A DNA stretch of 64,000 nt from Mangrovivirga cuniculi. Lineage in GTDB: Bacteria; Bacteroidota; Bacteroidia; Cytophagales; Cyclobacteriaceae. This document shows, piece by piece, positions 17,625 to 26,923 of this stretch. The position numbers were made by a program, and so were the translations under genes. The stretch's first letter is position 1; each line of letters starts with the position of its first letter. The notes below the pieces were generated by a model that was not told where the DNA came from, searched no databases, and saw nothing but the letters and a program-made list of their open reading frames with translations. Location of the stretch: the NCBI RefSeq assembly GCF_005166025.1, contig NZ_CP028923.1:2234001-2298000 (forward strand), given 5' to 3'.

Positions 17625-19522
17625 GTGTGCCGAGAAGTGAAAGCTCGGATTAAGATCTTTCACATGCTGTAATTGAGATGGAGGTAGGTCCTCTGAAGGC
17701 GCTGTTCAGGCGGAGCCTTCAAACTACCCTGCGGTGCTGGATGAGTAATTATCTGGTGTTGAGCGGAATAGGGAAAAGGTCTTGTTAAGAGATCAAGTGT
17801 GTATATAGGAGATGAACGAAAGTCGAAAGATACTGACCGAAGCGTCAGTGTGAACCATCGAAGACGTGTCGAGAAAGTGGAATATATCGTCAAAACTTGA
17901 CCTGGCTTGCGAGGGTCTTGGACAAAATCTAGCGGTTACCTGATTACTGGCTAGGTGGCGGTCGTCATTAAGGTGGCATGAACTATATACAGGCTCAATT
18001 ATGGAACTCGGGAGATCCTTAGAAAATAGAAAGTGAAAGCACAAGTGAAGATCTCACAAGGCGAATAGCAAAGTTTCTAAGGAAGTCGGATGAAGTCGTA
18101 GTAGTAAAGAAGTACCTGTAATGGGTATGGAGCAAAGGACTTCAGTTATACAGTTTTAAATACATTAACAACTCATGCAGAGAAGGATTAATGAATTAGA
18201 AACAAAATCATTACCCATCACTCAACAGATGGTCAGGAAAGCTTACCGAAAGGTTAAATCGAACCGAGGTAGAGCAGGCATTGATCAGGTAAGTCTGGAA
18301 GAATACCAGCAAGACCTGTCAAACAACCTGTACAAACTTTGGAACCGAATGGCTTCAGGAAGCTATTTTCCACCATCAGTGCGAGCGGTGAGTATTCCTA
18401 AATCAAATGGGAAAAGACGGAAACTAGGAATTCCAACAGTAGGTGATAGAATAGCCCAACAAGTTATGAAGGACTATCTGGAACCAAGGTTTGAAGAGAT
18501 ATTCCATGAAAACTCCCATGGATATCGCCCTTTAAAAAGTGCCCACCAAGCTGTAGAAAAAGTGAGACAGAATGTCCGCCAATACGCTTGGGTTATCGAT
18601 ATGGATATTAAGAGTTTCTTTGATGAAGTAGATCATAAATTAATGATAAAGGCATTGGAGAAACATGTATCGGAGCGATGGGTACTGATGTATCTCAAGC
18701 GATGGCTGGAAGCTCCAAGTGAGGATGCTAAAGGTAATCAGATTGAAAGAAAAGGGAAAGGAACACCTCAAGGAGGAGAAATCAGCCCATTATTAGCCAA
18801 TTTGTATCTGCACTACACATTTGACAAATGGATGGAGATCAAAAATCCAGGAGTGCCTTTTGTGCGCTATGCGGATGATGTGATTGTCCATTGTCACAGT
18901 GAGCAGGAAGCGCAACGTATCTTAACAGCCATTAGAGAAAGATTACAGCAATGTGGTCTCAGGTTGAACGAGGCTAAAACGAAGATTGTTTATTGTCAGG
19001 ATTACAGACGAGAGAAGAAAGATTACAAGAAGAAGTTTGACTTCTTAGGCTTTAGTTTTCAACCCCGATCGACAGCCTCTCAAAAAGGAGGTATGTTTCT
19101 GGGGTATGATTGTGGGATTAGTATTACATCAAAGAAAAGGATCTCAACCAAGTGGAAAGAGATGAAATTTCACAGATGGACAGGAGCTACAATACAAGAA
19201 ATAGCTAGACTAATCAATCCGATTATGCGTGGTATCTTTCAATATTATGGAAGGTACAAACGGTGGGAACTACAGTCGGTGATTCGCAATTTTCACTTTC
19301 GTCTGGTAAAATGGATAGTAAACAAGTATAAGCGTTTTCGAGGTAGATATAAGCGAGCATATGAATGGCTGATAGAGGTAAGAAAAGGGTTCCCAAATCT
19401 GTTTTACCATTGGACATTAGGATACAAAACAATGTAATTGTATAACAAGAGCCGTATGATGGGAGACTATCACGTACGGTTCTGTGAGAGGTTTAGGGTG
19501 AGATTCCCTTTACCTACTTGAC
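17625..19522 (+). mobile_element. group II intron, complete, about 1.9 kb
   Basis: The 5' end reads GTGTG (17625-17629), the GUGYG group II start, followed by the stem CCGAG/CTCGG. The last six exon bases CGCAAG (17619-17624) pair perfectly with CTTGCG at 17906-17911, a good IBS1-EBS1. The base before EBS1 is G, matching a first 3' exon base C at 19523. Domain V is the 34-mer at 19449-19482 (GAGCCGTA...TACGGTTC) and domain VI follows, ending in AC at 19522. The reverse transcriptase is encoded at 18175-19437. The intron lies antisense to the IS110 remnant. Confidence 0.88.
18175..19437 (+). CDS. ltrA: group II intron reverse transcriptase/maturase
   Basis: The 420-residue protein copies and helps splice the intron that encodes it. 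The RT domain shows SNRGRAGIDQVSLEEY, RKLGIPTVGDRIAQQ, HGYRPLKSAHQAV, DMDIKSFFDEVDH, GTPQGGEISPLLANLYLHY and the catalytic YADD (residues 232-235). The maturase domain X follows (FNFHFR-like region, KRWELQSVIRNFHFRLVKW). The protein ends at FYHWTLGYKTM with no HNH endonuclease domain, so the intron probably uses replication-linked priming for mobility. The frame is intact with no internal stop. Confidence 0.95.
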   Translation: MQRRINELETKSLPITQQMVRKAYRKVKSNRGRAGIDQVSLEEYQQDLSNNLYKLWNRMASGSYFPPSVRAVSIPKSNGKRRKLGIPTVGDRIAQQVMKDYLEPRFEEIFHENSHGYRPLKSAHQAVEKVRQNVRQYAWVIDMDIKSFFDEVDHKLMIKALEKHVSERWVLMYLKRWLEAPSEDAKGNQIERKGKGTPQGGEISPLLANLYLHYTFDKWMEIKNPGVPFVRYADDVIVHCHSEQEAQRILTAIRERLQQCGLRLNEAKTKIVYCQDYRREKKDYKKKFDFLGFSFQPRSTASQKGGMFLGYDCGISITSKKRISTKWKEMKFHRWTGATIQEIARLINPIMRGIFQYYGRYKRWELQSVIRNFHFRLVKWIVNKYKRFRGRYKRAYEWLIEVRKGFPNLFYHWTLGYKTM

Positions 19523-19932
19523 CATGTGCTTGTGCTATTATCGACTAATACTGGTTCAAGATTCCTCTTGGACCAATCGTTATTAGTTCCTTAAAAAGTT
19601 TTCCAACCTAAACGTTTAGCCCTGGAATGTGTCTTCACTATCCAGAAAAGATAAAATAGTTGAATTTAATTTCCGGTGCGGGCAGTAAATTCATATTAAT
19701 TCTATCGTTTCGCTTAACGACGACGGCATAAGAGAATTCTTGCGCCTAGTGGGGTAAGTTATTAATCAAGTTTCACTGCTACCTTCAGGCAGATATCTCA
19801 CTTTATGCTTCATAGATGATACAGATATATAAAACGAATCCTTCTTTACTCATGCTGCTTATTAAAGTTCGATATGACGATGTAATAGGAGGTAGGTAGT
19901 TATAGGATAGGTATCAAAAGATATCACAAATA
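19523..19932. other. gene-free region downstream of the intron, with a hairpin
   Basis: No open frame here resembles a protein family, and I cannot find the missing IS110 transposase half on either strand. An imperfect hairpin spans 19543-19589: GACTAATA with TATTAGTTC outside, and GGTTCAAGA with TCTTGGACC around a TTCC loop. It lies 20 bases past the intron end and may be part of the intron target or an old element end. The composition is mixed, like an eroded mobile element. Confidence 0.45.
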
Positions 19933-19933
19933 A

Positions 19934-19965
19934 AAAAAGCTGCCCTGAAATCAGAACAGCTTTTT
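19934..19965 (-). terminator. terminator of the suf operon
   Basis: AAAAAGCTG...CAGCTTTTT forms the outer stem and CTGA/TCAG the inner stem. On the minus strand it lies directly after the bacilliredoxin stop and ends in a T run. Confidence 0.8.
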
Positions 19966-19983
19966 ATCTTGAAATATTTCTAA

Positions 19984-20400
19984 TTAGCAGTATTCTTCGA
20001 ATACGCCTTCAAGGTGTCTGGCTATCAATTCTGCCGGTGCACCTTCGATTTGATGTCTTTCTACAAAGTGTACCAAATCTCCATCTTTAAATAAAGCAAT
20101 ACTCGGAGATGATGGAGGGTATGGAAGTGTCATTTCTCTTACTTTGTTTACAGCTTCGCCGTCTACACCAGCAAATACTGTTGTTAAGTGGTCAGGCTTT
20201 GCATCTGAATTTTCTACCGCCATTCTCACTCCAGGTCTTGCCGCTCCCGCAGCACAACCACATACAGAGTTAACCACTACCAATGTAGTTCCTTTGTTGT
20301 CAGCAAAATGCTGCTCAACGTCCTCTACTGTTTTTAATTCTTTGAATCCTATATCTGTTAATTCAGCACGCATCGGTGCTACTAATTCTGCTGGATACAT
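19984..20400 (-). CDS. bacilliredoxin (BrxA/BrxB, YphP/YqiW family)
   Basis: The 138-residue thioredoxin-fold protein carries the family CGC active site in VNSVCGCAAGAARPG (Cys about 53 and 55) and PYPPSSPSIALFKDGDLVHFVERHQIEG. In Firmicutes these proteins remove bacillithiol from oxidised protein thiols. Bacteroidota also make or use bacillithiol in some lineages. It is the last gene of the suf cluster, 18 bp after the sufT-like gene, which suggests a role in redox protection or thiol handling during Fe-S assembly. Confidence 0.9.
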   Translation of the reverse strand: MYPAELVAPMRAELTDIGFKELKTVEDVEQHFADNKGTTLVVVNSVCGCAAGAARPGVRMAVENSDAKPDHLTTVFAGVDGEAVNKVREMTLPYPPSSPSIALFKDGDLVHFVERHQIEGAPAELIARHLEGVFEEYC

Positions 20401-20418
20401 ATCAGTATATTTCTGTTT

Positions 20419-20736
20419 TTATAAAAATCCTAATTCTAATTTAGCTGCCTCACTCATCATATCCTGAGTAAATGGCGGATCGAAGGTTAGTTCAACCTGA
20501 ACATCATTAATTCCTTCTACTTGTTTTACTGCCTTTTCTACATCTCCCGGAATCTCTTCCGCTGCAGGGCAGGAAGGAGAAGTCAGCGTCATTAATACAT
20601 GTACGTTGTTTACCGGGAAGAAATTGATCTCATAGATCAGTCCTAATTCGTAAACATCGACCGGGATTTCCGGATCAAATACAGTCTTAATTGCTGCTAC
20701 TACCTTATCTTTTAATTCTTTTTGTTCGGCGTCCAT
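20419..20736 (-). CDS. sufT: SufT-like MIP18/DUF59 Fe-S maturation protein
   Basis: The 105-residue protein is a single DUF59 (MIP18) domain: VFDPEIPVDVYELGLIYEI, LMTLTSPSCPAAEEIPGDVEKAV and VELTFDPPFTQDMMSE. The conserved Asp-Pro-Glu near the N-terminus and the Cys in SPSCP are present. Members help deliver or mature Fe-S clusters. The position between sufE and the bacilliredoxin gene, with gaps of 6 and 18 bp, supports a role in the Suf pathway. The gene symbol follows common usage for short DUF59 proteins in suf operons. Confidence 0.88.
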   Translation of the reverse strand: MDAEQKELKDKVVAAIKTVFDPEIPVDVYELGLIYEINFFPVNNVHVLMTLTSPSCPAAEEIPGDVEKAVKQVEGINDVQVELTFDPPFTQDMMSEAAKLELGFL

Positions 20737-20742
20737 AATAAT

Positions 20743-21168
20743 CTAATTTGAAACTTTCTGAAGTACCATCGCATCAAGCTTCATTTGCTTGATCATTGCA
20801 CCAAAACCATTCGAGCGCTGCGTTCCGATAAATCTGTTCATGCCTATCTTTTCTGCAAAGTATAAATCGGCATTCAGGATATCCTCAGGCTTCTGTTCTG
20901 AGAATACTCGTATTAGCAAACTTACAAGCCCTTTGGTGATGGCTGTGTTACTATCTGCTTCATAAACGACTTTTCCGTCTTCAAGTTTAGCATTTAGCCA
21001 AACTTTTGACTGGCAGCCTTTTACTATATGTTCTTCGTCTCGTTTGTCTTCAGGAAAATCAGGGAGTTTTTGCCCGAGTTCCATTAGATATACGTTAGAC
21101 ATTTCCATGTCTCCGTCCAACAAACTAAATTCTTCTATTATCTTGTCTTGCGCTTCTTGTATAGTCAT
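20743..21168 (-). CDS. sufE: SufE-family sulfur acceptor
   Basis: SufE accepts persulfide sulfur from the cysteine desulfurase SufS and passes it to the SufBCD scaffold. The 141-residue protein has the family motif HIVKGCQSKVWL, with the acceptor Cys at about residue 50, and the later block TKGLVSLLIRVFSEQKPEDIL. GTQRSNGFGAMIKQMK near the C-terminus is also typical. It starts 3 bp after the sufS stop, which indicates translational coupling with its partner enzyme. Confidence 0.94.
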   Translation of the reverse strand: MTIQEAQDKIIEEFSLLDGDMEMSNVYLMELGQKLPDFPEDKRDEEHIVKGCQSKVWLNAKLEDGKVVYEADSNTAITKGLVSLLIRVFSEQKPEDILNADLYFAEKIGMNRFIGTQRSNGFGAMIKQMKLDAMVLQKVSN

Positions 21169-21171
21169 TGA

Positions 21172-22413
21172 TTATCCAAAAATTTTCACCACCTTTTCAA
21201 GACTGGCGATCATTGCATCCACTTCTTCCTTAGTATTATATACGGCAAATGATGCCCTAACTGTTCCCTCAATGTTAAAAAGATCCATTAGAGGTTGAGT
21301 ACAGTGGTGTCCGGTACGAACAGCTACACCAGCACTATCAAGCATCTGCCCAATGTCAAAGGGGTGAATGTTGTCAAATAAAAATGATATAACACCTACT
21401 TTTTCCGCTGCTGTCCCATAAAATTTGATGTTTTCAAATTTTGAAATCTTTTCCATTGCATAGTCGTGCAATTCCATTTCGTGGCGGATGATATTTTCTT
21501 TACCAACTTTATCCACAAATGCAATAGCTTCTTTTAGGGCTACAACATCTGCGATATTCGGTGTTCCTGCTTCAAACTTATATGGAATGTCGTTCCAGCT
21601 ACTTTTTTCAAAAGTTACCTCACTGATCATTTCACCACCACCCTGGTAGGGAGGCATCGCCTCTAAAAGCTCTCTTTTTCCGTATAGGATACCCACTCCT
21701 GTCGGACCGTACATTTTATGTCCGGAGAAAGCAAGAAAGTCACAATTTAGCGCCTGTACATCCAAAGGCAGGTGAGAGGCCGCCTGGGCTCCATCGATCA
21801 TCACTATAGCTTCATATTTATGAGCTTCATCAATGATCTCCTTAACAGGATTGATTGTGCCAAGAGAATTTGATGCATAAACGACCGAAACGATCTTTAC
21901 TTTATCAGAAAGCATGGATTTATATGCTTCAAAATCCATTTCTCCTTTATCATTAACCGGGATTATACGAAGTTTTGCACTTTTTTCTTCGCAGATCAGC
22001 TGCCACGGAACAATATTACTATGATGTTCCATTGCACTGATGATCACTTCGTCACCTTCCTTCAGGTATTTACGACCATAAGAAGATGCCAGCAGGTTAA
22101 TGCTATCTGTTGTTCCCTTGGTGAAGATAATCTCTTCTTTTTCAGGAGCGTTGATAAAGTTTCTAACAGCCTCACGGGTATCCTCAAATGCTGAGGTCGC
22201 CCTTTCAGCAAGTGTATGAATTCCCCTGTGAATATTCGAGTTATCGCGGCCATAATAATGATCCAGCGAATCAATTACCTGCTTTGGTTTTTGGGTAGTT
22301 GCTGCATTGTCAAAATAGGCCAGAGGCTTATTGTTGACGAGCTGATCCAAAACAGGAAATTGGTCTCGAATTTCTTTGATATTAATCGGTGTTGAAGCTG
22401 TGTCTACAGACAT
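21172..22413 (-). CDS. sufS: cysteine desulfurase SufS
   Basis: This PLP enzyme removes sulfur from cysteine and makes a persulfide for Fe-S assembly. The 413 residues show the group II desulfurase pattern: AYFDNAATTQKP at the start, ISAMEHHSNIVPWQ, DGAQAASHLPLDV, and the PLP Lys in AFSGHKMYGPTGVG (about 230). The catalytic Cys lies in VRTGHHCTQPLMD (about 371). It is preceded by sufD with a 3-bp gap and followed by sufE. Confidence 0.97.
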   Translation of the reverse strand: MSVDTASTPINIKEIRDQFPVLDQLVNNKPLAYFDNAATTQKPKQVIDSLDHYYGRDNSNIHRGIHTLAERATSAFEDTREAVRNFINAPEKEEIIFTKGTTDSINLLASSYGRKYLKEGDEVIISAMEHHSNIVPWQLICEEKSAKLRIIPVNDKGEMDFEAYKSMLSDKVKIVSVVYASNSLGTINPVKEIIDEAHKYEAIVMIDGAQAASHLPLDVQALNCDFLAFSGHKMYGPTGVGILYGKRELLEAMPPYQGGGEMISEVTFEKSSWNDIPYKFEAGTPNIADVVALKEAIAFVDKVGKENIIRHEMELHDYAMEKISKFENIKFYGTAAEKVGVISFLFDNIHPFDIGQMLDSAGVAVRTGHHCTQPLMDLFNIEGTVRASFAVYNTKEEVDAMIASLEKVVKIFG

Positions 22414-22416
22414 TTA

Positions 22417-23763
22417 TTAAAAGTTTTTATGTAAACGTTCTGAGATCAGGTTTTCAAGATAATTTCTAACCTGCTCATTCCCGATATGCTCAACAATATC
22501 CATGGCAAATGCATAAAGCAGTAGTGCCCTGGCTGATTGTTTGTCCATTCCACGTGATCTAAGATAGAAAAGCTGCTCAGGATCTATCTGGCCTGTTGTC
22601 GCTCCGTGAGAACACTTTACGTCGTCTGCCCAGATCTCTAACTGAGGCTTTGTGTTTATCGTAGCGTCTTCTGAAAGAAGTACATTTCTGTTAGACTGGA
22701 ATGCATTTGTTTTCTGAGCATCCTGTCTTACAAAAATCTTTCCGTTGAAAACACCTGTTGATTTATCATCAAATACACCTTTGTAAAGCTCATTACTATC
22801 TGCATGTGGCTTTCTGTGATCCACGGTAGTATGGTGATCCACATGGTGGTTGTCTTTTAGCAGAGAAAGACCGTACATGTTTGCCTCACAATGGCTGGCA
22901 TCAAGAGCAATATTCAGGTTATTTCTAACCATCATACCACCAAAAGAAAGGGTAGTAGAAGTGAAATTACTGTTTTCGTCCTGCCAAACCTGCGTGTTAC
23001 CTACGTGAACATTACCGTTGTGCTCACTCTGGATTTTATAGTATTTAACTACAGCACTTCTGTTTACAACGATCTCAGAAACAATATTTGATAAACTGTG
23101 GTTTTCGCCAATTGTATCAAATTTTTCTATGATCTCACCCTGAGAATTTTCACCAAATACAAACAAATTGTGAGGATGAGTGATCACCCCGCCTTCTTCT
23201 GTGTAATTGAGGTAATAGATCATCACCGGCTTGGTAAGGATCTGACCTTTTTTGATGTTGATGAAAATACCTTCGTCTGTCAGCGCATCGTTGATTGCCG
23301 TAAACGGATCAGATTCAGGAGTTGCGTGTTTTCCGAAGTTTTCGATGCAATCTTTTTCATTTGCTTCGAAAGCCTCTTTCACAGTCATCAGGTTGATCTC
23401 TTTAGAAAGTTCATCCCAGTGACTTAATTCTTTATTTAAAATACCGTTGACAAAGAAAATGTCATAAGCATCGAGGTCATCGATTACATTTTCCTTTACT
23501 TCTTGTTCTGTAACATCAGTAGAGCGGTTCCAGTCGTCTTCAGTAAAGTTTTTTTCGATTACCTTATCAAGGCCGGTATATTTATATTCTTCATGTTTTC
23601 TGGAAGGTGTTCCAACTTTGAGATATGAATCAAAGCTTTCCTTTCTGAATGAATGGAAATCACTTGATTTTTCACCATTAAGTTGCTTTTCCCAGTTATC
23701 AAATCGAGCCTTCAGCCCTTCTTTGTTATAAAGTTCTGGCATGGAAGTATTTCTTTTTGTCAA
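22417..23763 (-). CDS. sufD: Fe-S assembly protein SufD
   Basis: SufD pairs with SufB in the SufBC2D scaffold. The 448-residue protein has the right-handed beta-helix core of the family and the conserved C-terminal block KCSHGATTGQIDPEQLFYLRSRG followed by a helical region ending in LLYAFAMDIVEH. The N-terminal 100 residues are helical and charged. It lies 10 bp after sufC. It is distinguished from SufB by its shorter, divergent N-terminal half and its position in the operon. Confidence 0.95.
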   Translation of the reverse strand: MTKRNTSMPELYNKEGLKARFDNWEKQLNGEKSSDFHSFRKESFDSYLKVGTPSRKHEEYKYTGLDKVIEKNFTEDDWNRSTDVTEQEVKENVIDDLDAYDIFFVNGILNKELSHWDELSKEINLMTVKEAFEANEKDCIENFGKHATPESDPFTAINDALTDEGIFINIKKGQILTKPVMIYYLNYTEEGGVITHPHNLFVFGENSQGEIIEKFDTIGENHSLSNIVSEIVVNRSAVVKYYKIQSEHNGNVHVGNTQVWQDENSNFTSTTLSFGGMMVRNNLNIALDASHCEANMYGLSLLKDNHHVDHHTTVDHRKPHADSNELYKGVFDDKSTGVFNGKIFVRQDAQKTNAFQSNRNVLLSEDATINTKPQLEIWADDVKCSHGATTGQIDPEQLFYLRSRGMDKQSARALLLYAFAMDIVEHIGNEQVRNYLENLISERLHKNF

Positions 23764-23773
23764 TTAATGGAAA

Positions 23774-24526
23774 TTATACTGCAGCCTCAGCTTTGATCCA
23801 GTCGTAACCTTTTTCTTCAAGCTCGAGAGCGAGATCTTTGGTACCTGATTTTACAATTCTACCGTTGTAAAGAACGTGAACGTAATCAGGAACAATATAC
23901 TCTAAAAGTCTCTGGTAGTGAGTTACTACAACAGTGGCATTATCCTCATTTCTGAGTTTATTAACACCGTTGGCTACAATTCTTAAGGCATCAATATCAA
24001 GTCCTGAGTCAGTTTCATCAAGAATCTTCAACTTAGGCTCTAACATTGCCATTTGAAATACTTCATTTCTTTTCTTTTCACCTCCTGAGAAACCTTCGTT
24101 CAGTGCTCTGCTCAATAGAGATTGGTCCATTTCAACCAATTTCATTTTTTCTTTAACCCTTGAAAGGAAAGAAACAGCATCAAGAGGATCCTGGCCTTTG
24201 TGTTCTCTGATTTGGTTTATAGATGTTTTAAGGAAGTTCGTTGTACTTACTCCCGGAATTTCTACCGGATACTGAAATGCAAGGAAAACACCTTCACGAG
24301 CTCTTTCTTCGGGATCCATATCCAAAAGGTCTTCACCCTGATAAGATACAGAACCACCCGTTACTTCATACTCATCACGACCTGCAAGAACACTGGCTAA
24401 AGTACTTTTACCAGAACCGTTAGGTCCCATAATAGCGTGTACTTCGCCTGCTTTAACTTCCAGGTTTATTCCTTTTAGTATTTCCTTTCCTTCAATTGAA
24501 GCTTTAAGATCTTCTATCTTTAACAT
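23774..24526 (-). CDS. sufC: Fe-S assembly ATPase SufC
   Basis: SufC is the ABC-type ATPase that drives the SufBCD scaffold. The 250 residues contain Walker A GPNGSGKST (about 34-42), the Q-loop region FLAFQYPVEIPGVS, the signature FSGGEKKRNEV and Walker B LKILDETDSGLDID, followed by the H-loop VVVTHYQRLL. The ETDSGLD form is diagnostic of SufC among ABC ATPases. It is 36 bp after sufB. Confidence 0.97.
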   Translation of the reverse strand: MLKIEDLKASIEGKEILKGINLEVKAGEVHAIMGPNGSGKSTLASVLAGRDEYEVTGGSVSYQGEDLLDMDPEERAREGVFLAFQYPVEIPGVSTTNFLKTSINQIREHKGQDPLDAVSFLSRVKEKMKLVEMDQSLLSRALNEGFSGGEKKRNEVFQMAMLEPKLKILDETDSGLDIDALRIVANGVNKLRNEDNATVVVTHYQRLLEYIVPDYVHVLYNGRIVKSGTKDLALELEEKGYDWIKAEAAV

Positions 24527-24562
24527 TTTTGTATGTATTGTATTCTTAAGTTGTTTAATTGA

Positions 24563-26008
24563 TTAACCTACACTGCCTTCTAAAGTAAGAGCAAGTAATT
24601 TTTGTGCTTCTACAGCAAATTCCATTGGTAACTGATTAAGAACTTCTTTGCAGTAACCGTTTACGATCAAAGCAACAGCACTTTCTTCATCAATACCTCT
24701 TTGCTGGCAGTAGAAAATCTGGTCTTCACCAATTTTTGAGGTAGTTGCCTCGTGCTCTACCATTGCCGAAGCATTCTTATTTTCTATATATGGAAAAGTA
24801 TGGGCTCCACATTTATCTCCCATGAGTAGAGAATCACACTGAGAGAAGTTTCTTGCGTTTTCAGCTCTCTTGTTGATTTTCACTAATCCACGGTATGAAT
24901 TCTGACTTTTTCCTGCAGATACACCTTTAGAAACGATCCTTGACTTGGTGTTTTTACCAAGGTGAATCATTTTAGTACCGGTATCAGCTTGCTGCATGTT
25001 ATTGGTAACGGCTACAGAGTAGAATTCACCCTGAGAATAGTCACCCTTAAGAATACAGCTTGGATATTTCCAGGTCACTGCAGATCCGGTCTCAACCTGC
25101 GTCCAGCTAATCTTAGAATGGTCACCGGCACATATACCTCTTTTTGTTACGAAGTTGTATATACCACCTTTACCTTCTTTATCACCTGGATACCAGTTTT
25201 GAACAGTAGAGTATTTTACTTCAGCATCTTTTTCTGCATAAATTTCAACAACTGCAGCGTGAAGCTGGTTCTCGTCTCTCATTGGGGCAGTACAGCCTTC
25301 CAGGTAAGAAACGTAAGAACCTTCCTCAGCAACGATCAGGGTTCTTTCGAACTGACCGGTGTTAGCTGCATTGATACGGAAGTAAGTACTTAACTCCATC
25401 GGACATCTCACACCTTTAGGGATGTAGCAGAATGATCCATCAGAGAAAACAGCACTGTTTAGCGCAGCAAAATAATTGTCATTTTGAGGAACGACAGAAC
25501 CGATGTATTTTTTTACTAATTCTGGATGTTCTTTTACAGCTTCTGAAAAAGAACAGAAGATAATACCCAGTTCGCCTAATTTATCTTTAAAAGTAGTAGC
25601 TACCGAAACACTGTCCATTACAGCATCAACAGCTACACCAGTAAGTCTTTTTTGTTCTTCTAGTGAGATACCAAGCCTTTTAAAAGTTTCAAGAAGTTCC
25701 GGATCCACCTCATCAAGACTTTTTGGAGTCTTCTTTTGCTTTGGAGCGGAATAATAGATGATATCCTGGTAGTCGATTTTAGGATATTCGACGTTAGGCC
25801 AGGTTGGTTCTTTCATAGTTACCCAGTGACGATAAGCTTTTAATCGCCATTCAAGTAACCACTCCGGTTCGTTCTTTTTAGCAGATATAAATCGAATGGT
25901 ATCCTCATTGAGGCCTTTAGGAGCAGTGTCTGCTTCTATTTTAGTTTCCCACCCGTACTTATACTCGGAATTGGTAAATTCATTAAGAATTTCGGTATCT
26001 TTCGCCAT
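24563..26008 (-). CDS. sufB: Fe-S assembly scaffold SufB
   Basis: SufB is the main scaffold on which Fe-S clusters are built. The 481 residues match the family length. Visible conserved parts are [69 protein letters not shown] and [19 protein letters not shown] near the end. It is the first gene of a seven-gene minus-strand operon sufB-C-D-S-E-sufT-brx, with all internal gaps at or below 36 bp. Its promoter region holds a TAnnTTTG box. Confidence 0.97.
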   Translation of the reverse strand: MAKDTEILNEFTNSEYKYGWETKIEADTAPKGLNEDTIRFISAKKNEPEWLLEWRLKAYRHWVTMKEPTWPNVEYPKIDYQDIIYYSAPKQKKTPKSLDEVDPELLETFKRLGISLEEQKRLTGVAVDAVMDSVSVATTFKDKLGELGIIFCSFSEAVKEHPELVKKYIGSVVPQNDNYFAALNSAVFSDGSFCYIPKGVRCPMELSTYFRINAANTGQFERTLIVAEEGSYVSYLEGCTAPMRDENQLHAAVVEIYAEKDAEVKYSTVQNWYPGDKEGKGGIYNFVTKRGICAGDHSKISWTQVETGSAVTWKYPSCILKGDYSQGEFYSVAVTNNMQQADTGTKMIHLGKNTKSRIVSKGVSAGKSQNSYRGLVKINKRAENARNFSQCDSLLMGDKCGAHTFPYIENKNASAMVEHEATTSKIGEDQIFYCQQRGIDEESAVALIVNGYCKEVLNQLPMEFAVEAQKLLALTLEGSVG

Positions 26009-26039
26009 GAACTCTCTTATTTAAATTAATTCTTAATAG

Positions 26040-26047
26040 CAAAACTA
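26040..26047 (-). promoter_or_regulatory. -7 box of the suf operon promoter
   Basis: The minus strand reads TAGTTTTG, a full TAnnTTTG match, about 32 bases upstream of the sufB start. An 8-bp palindrome GTTTAAAC (26069-26076) lies just upstream, near the expected -33 position. It could be a regulator contact site, but this is a guess. Confidence 0.5.
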
Positions 26048-26148
26048 CAACATATAAACCGTTTATTTGTTTAAACGCAGTAGTATTTTATAGCTATTAC
26101 GAGATTTTCCGGCGTAAAGATACCATTATTTAGAATATTTATAAATAA

Positions 26149-26619
26149 TTATCTGGATAAGATTTGAACAGGTCGGTTTAAACTCTCTTCAAGTGATATT
26201 AACGTTTCGGTTCTTTCAATTCCATCTACCTTTTGAATCTTATCGTGAAGAACTTCTCTAAGGTGATTAGTGTCTTTACAATATAGTTTTACAAAAATAC
26301 TGTAGTTACCAGTTGTATAATGGATTGAGGCAATTTCAGGAATATCCTTTAAGCGAGATGCTACTTCCTCATAGAGAGATGATTTTTCTAAAAAAATACC
26401 CAGAAAGGCAGTGATATCATACCCTAGCTTTGAATAGTCGATGCTCAGGGTAGATCCTTTAACAATACCCATTTCCTCAAGTTTTCTCATTCTAACGTGC
26501 ACCGTACCACCTGAAACATATACCTTTTTTGCTATTTCTGTATATGGTATTTTAGCATCTTCAGTCAGAAGGCTGAGAATCTTTAAATCAATATTGTCAA
26601 TTTCGTAATTCTTACTCAT
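26149..26619 (-). CDS. Lrp/AsnC-family transcriptional regulator
   Basis: The 156-residue protein has an N-terminal winged helix-turn-helix (DLKILSLLTEDAKIPYTEIAKKV, then GGTVHVRMRKLEEMGIVKG) and a C-terminal RAM ligand-binding domain (AFLGIFLEKSSLYEEVASRLKDIPEIASIHYTTG). Lrp/AsnC proteins form octamers and respond to amino acids or related ligands. The ligand is not evident. It is on the same strand as and upstream of sufB, 140 bp away, with the suf promoter between, so it is not clearly part of that operon. Confidence 0.93.
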   Translation of the reverse strand: MSKNYEIDNIDLKILSLLTEDAKIPYTEIAKKVYVSGGTVHVRMRKLEEMGIVKGSTLSIDYSKLGYDITAFLGIFLEKSSLYEEVASRLKDIPEIASIHYTTGNYSIFVKLYCKDTNHLREVLHDKIQKVDGIERTETLISLEESLNRPVQILSR

Positions 26620-26727
26620 TTTCTAGCTTTTGGATTAGTATTTGGGTAAATAACTTCCTCAAAATTAAAAATATTTTAATATCTTTCAAATTTTATTGAT
26701 AAATTTTTAAAAATATATCCAAGATGT

Positions 26728-26850
26728 TAATTTTGCGTAGTTGCAATAAGGGAAATACTTACACAAAAGTGAGTACTTGTTGCAATATTTTGGGTTAATG
26801 TTGTTTATTGAGAAGGGCTACTTTTAGGGGGGTGGCCTTTTTCTTTTTTT
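26728..26850 (+). ncRNA. putative small RNA, cassette A
   Basis: A -7-like box TAATTTTG (26728-26735) is followed by a hairpin ACTTAC/GTGAGT (about 26757-26774). Then comes a 34-bp segment at 26786-26819 that is repeated perfectly in cassette B, and an intrinsic terminator GGCTAC/GTGGCC followed by a T-rich run ending near 26850. The expected RNA is about 105 nt. The best reading frame in the shared part is nine codons, so a non-coding RNA is more likely. Confidence 0.55.
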
Positions 26851-26923
26851 ATATAAGCAATTATTAGTTATTTCAACCGTTTGCATAAATATTTTTTGGC
26901 ATAATTGGATTATTTCGCAATAA

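Noticed and set aside
17664-18044. Minus-strand frames in the 5' half of the group II intron
   Set aside because: They lie over the structured intron RNA (domain I region) and show no protein family; the IS110 frame continuing into this region is not transposase-like.
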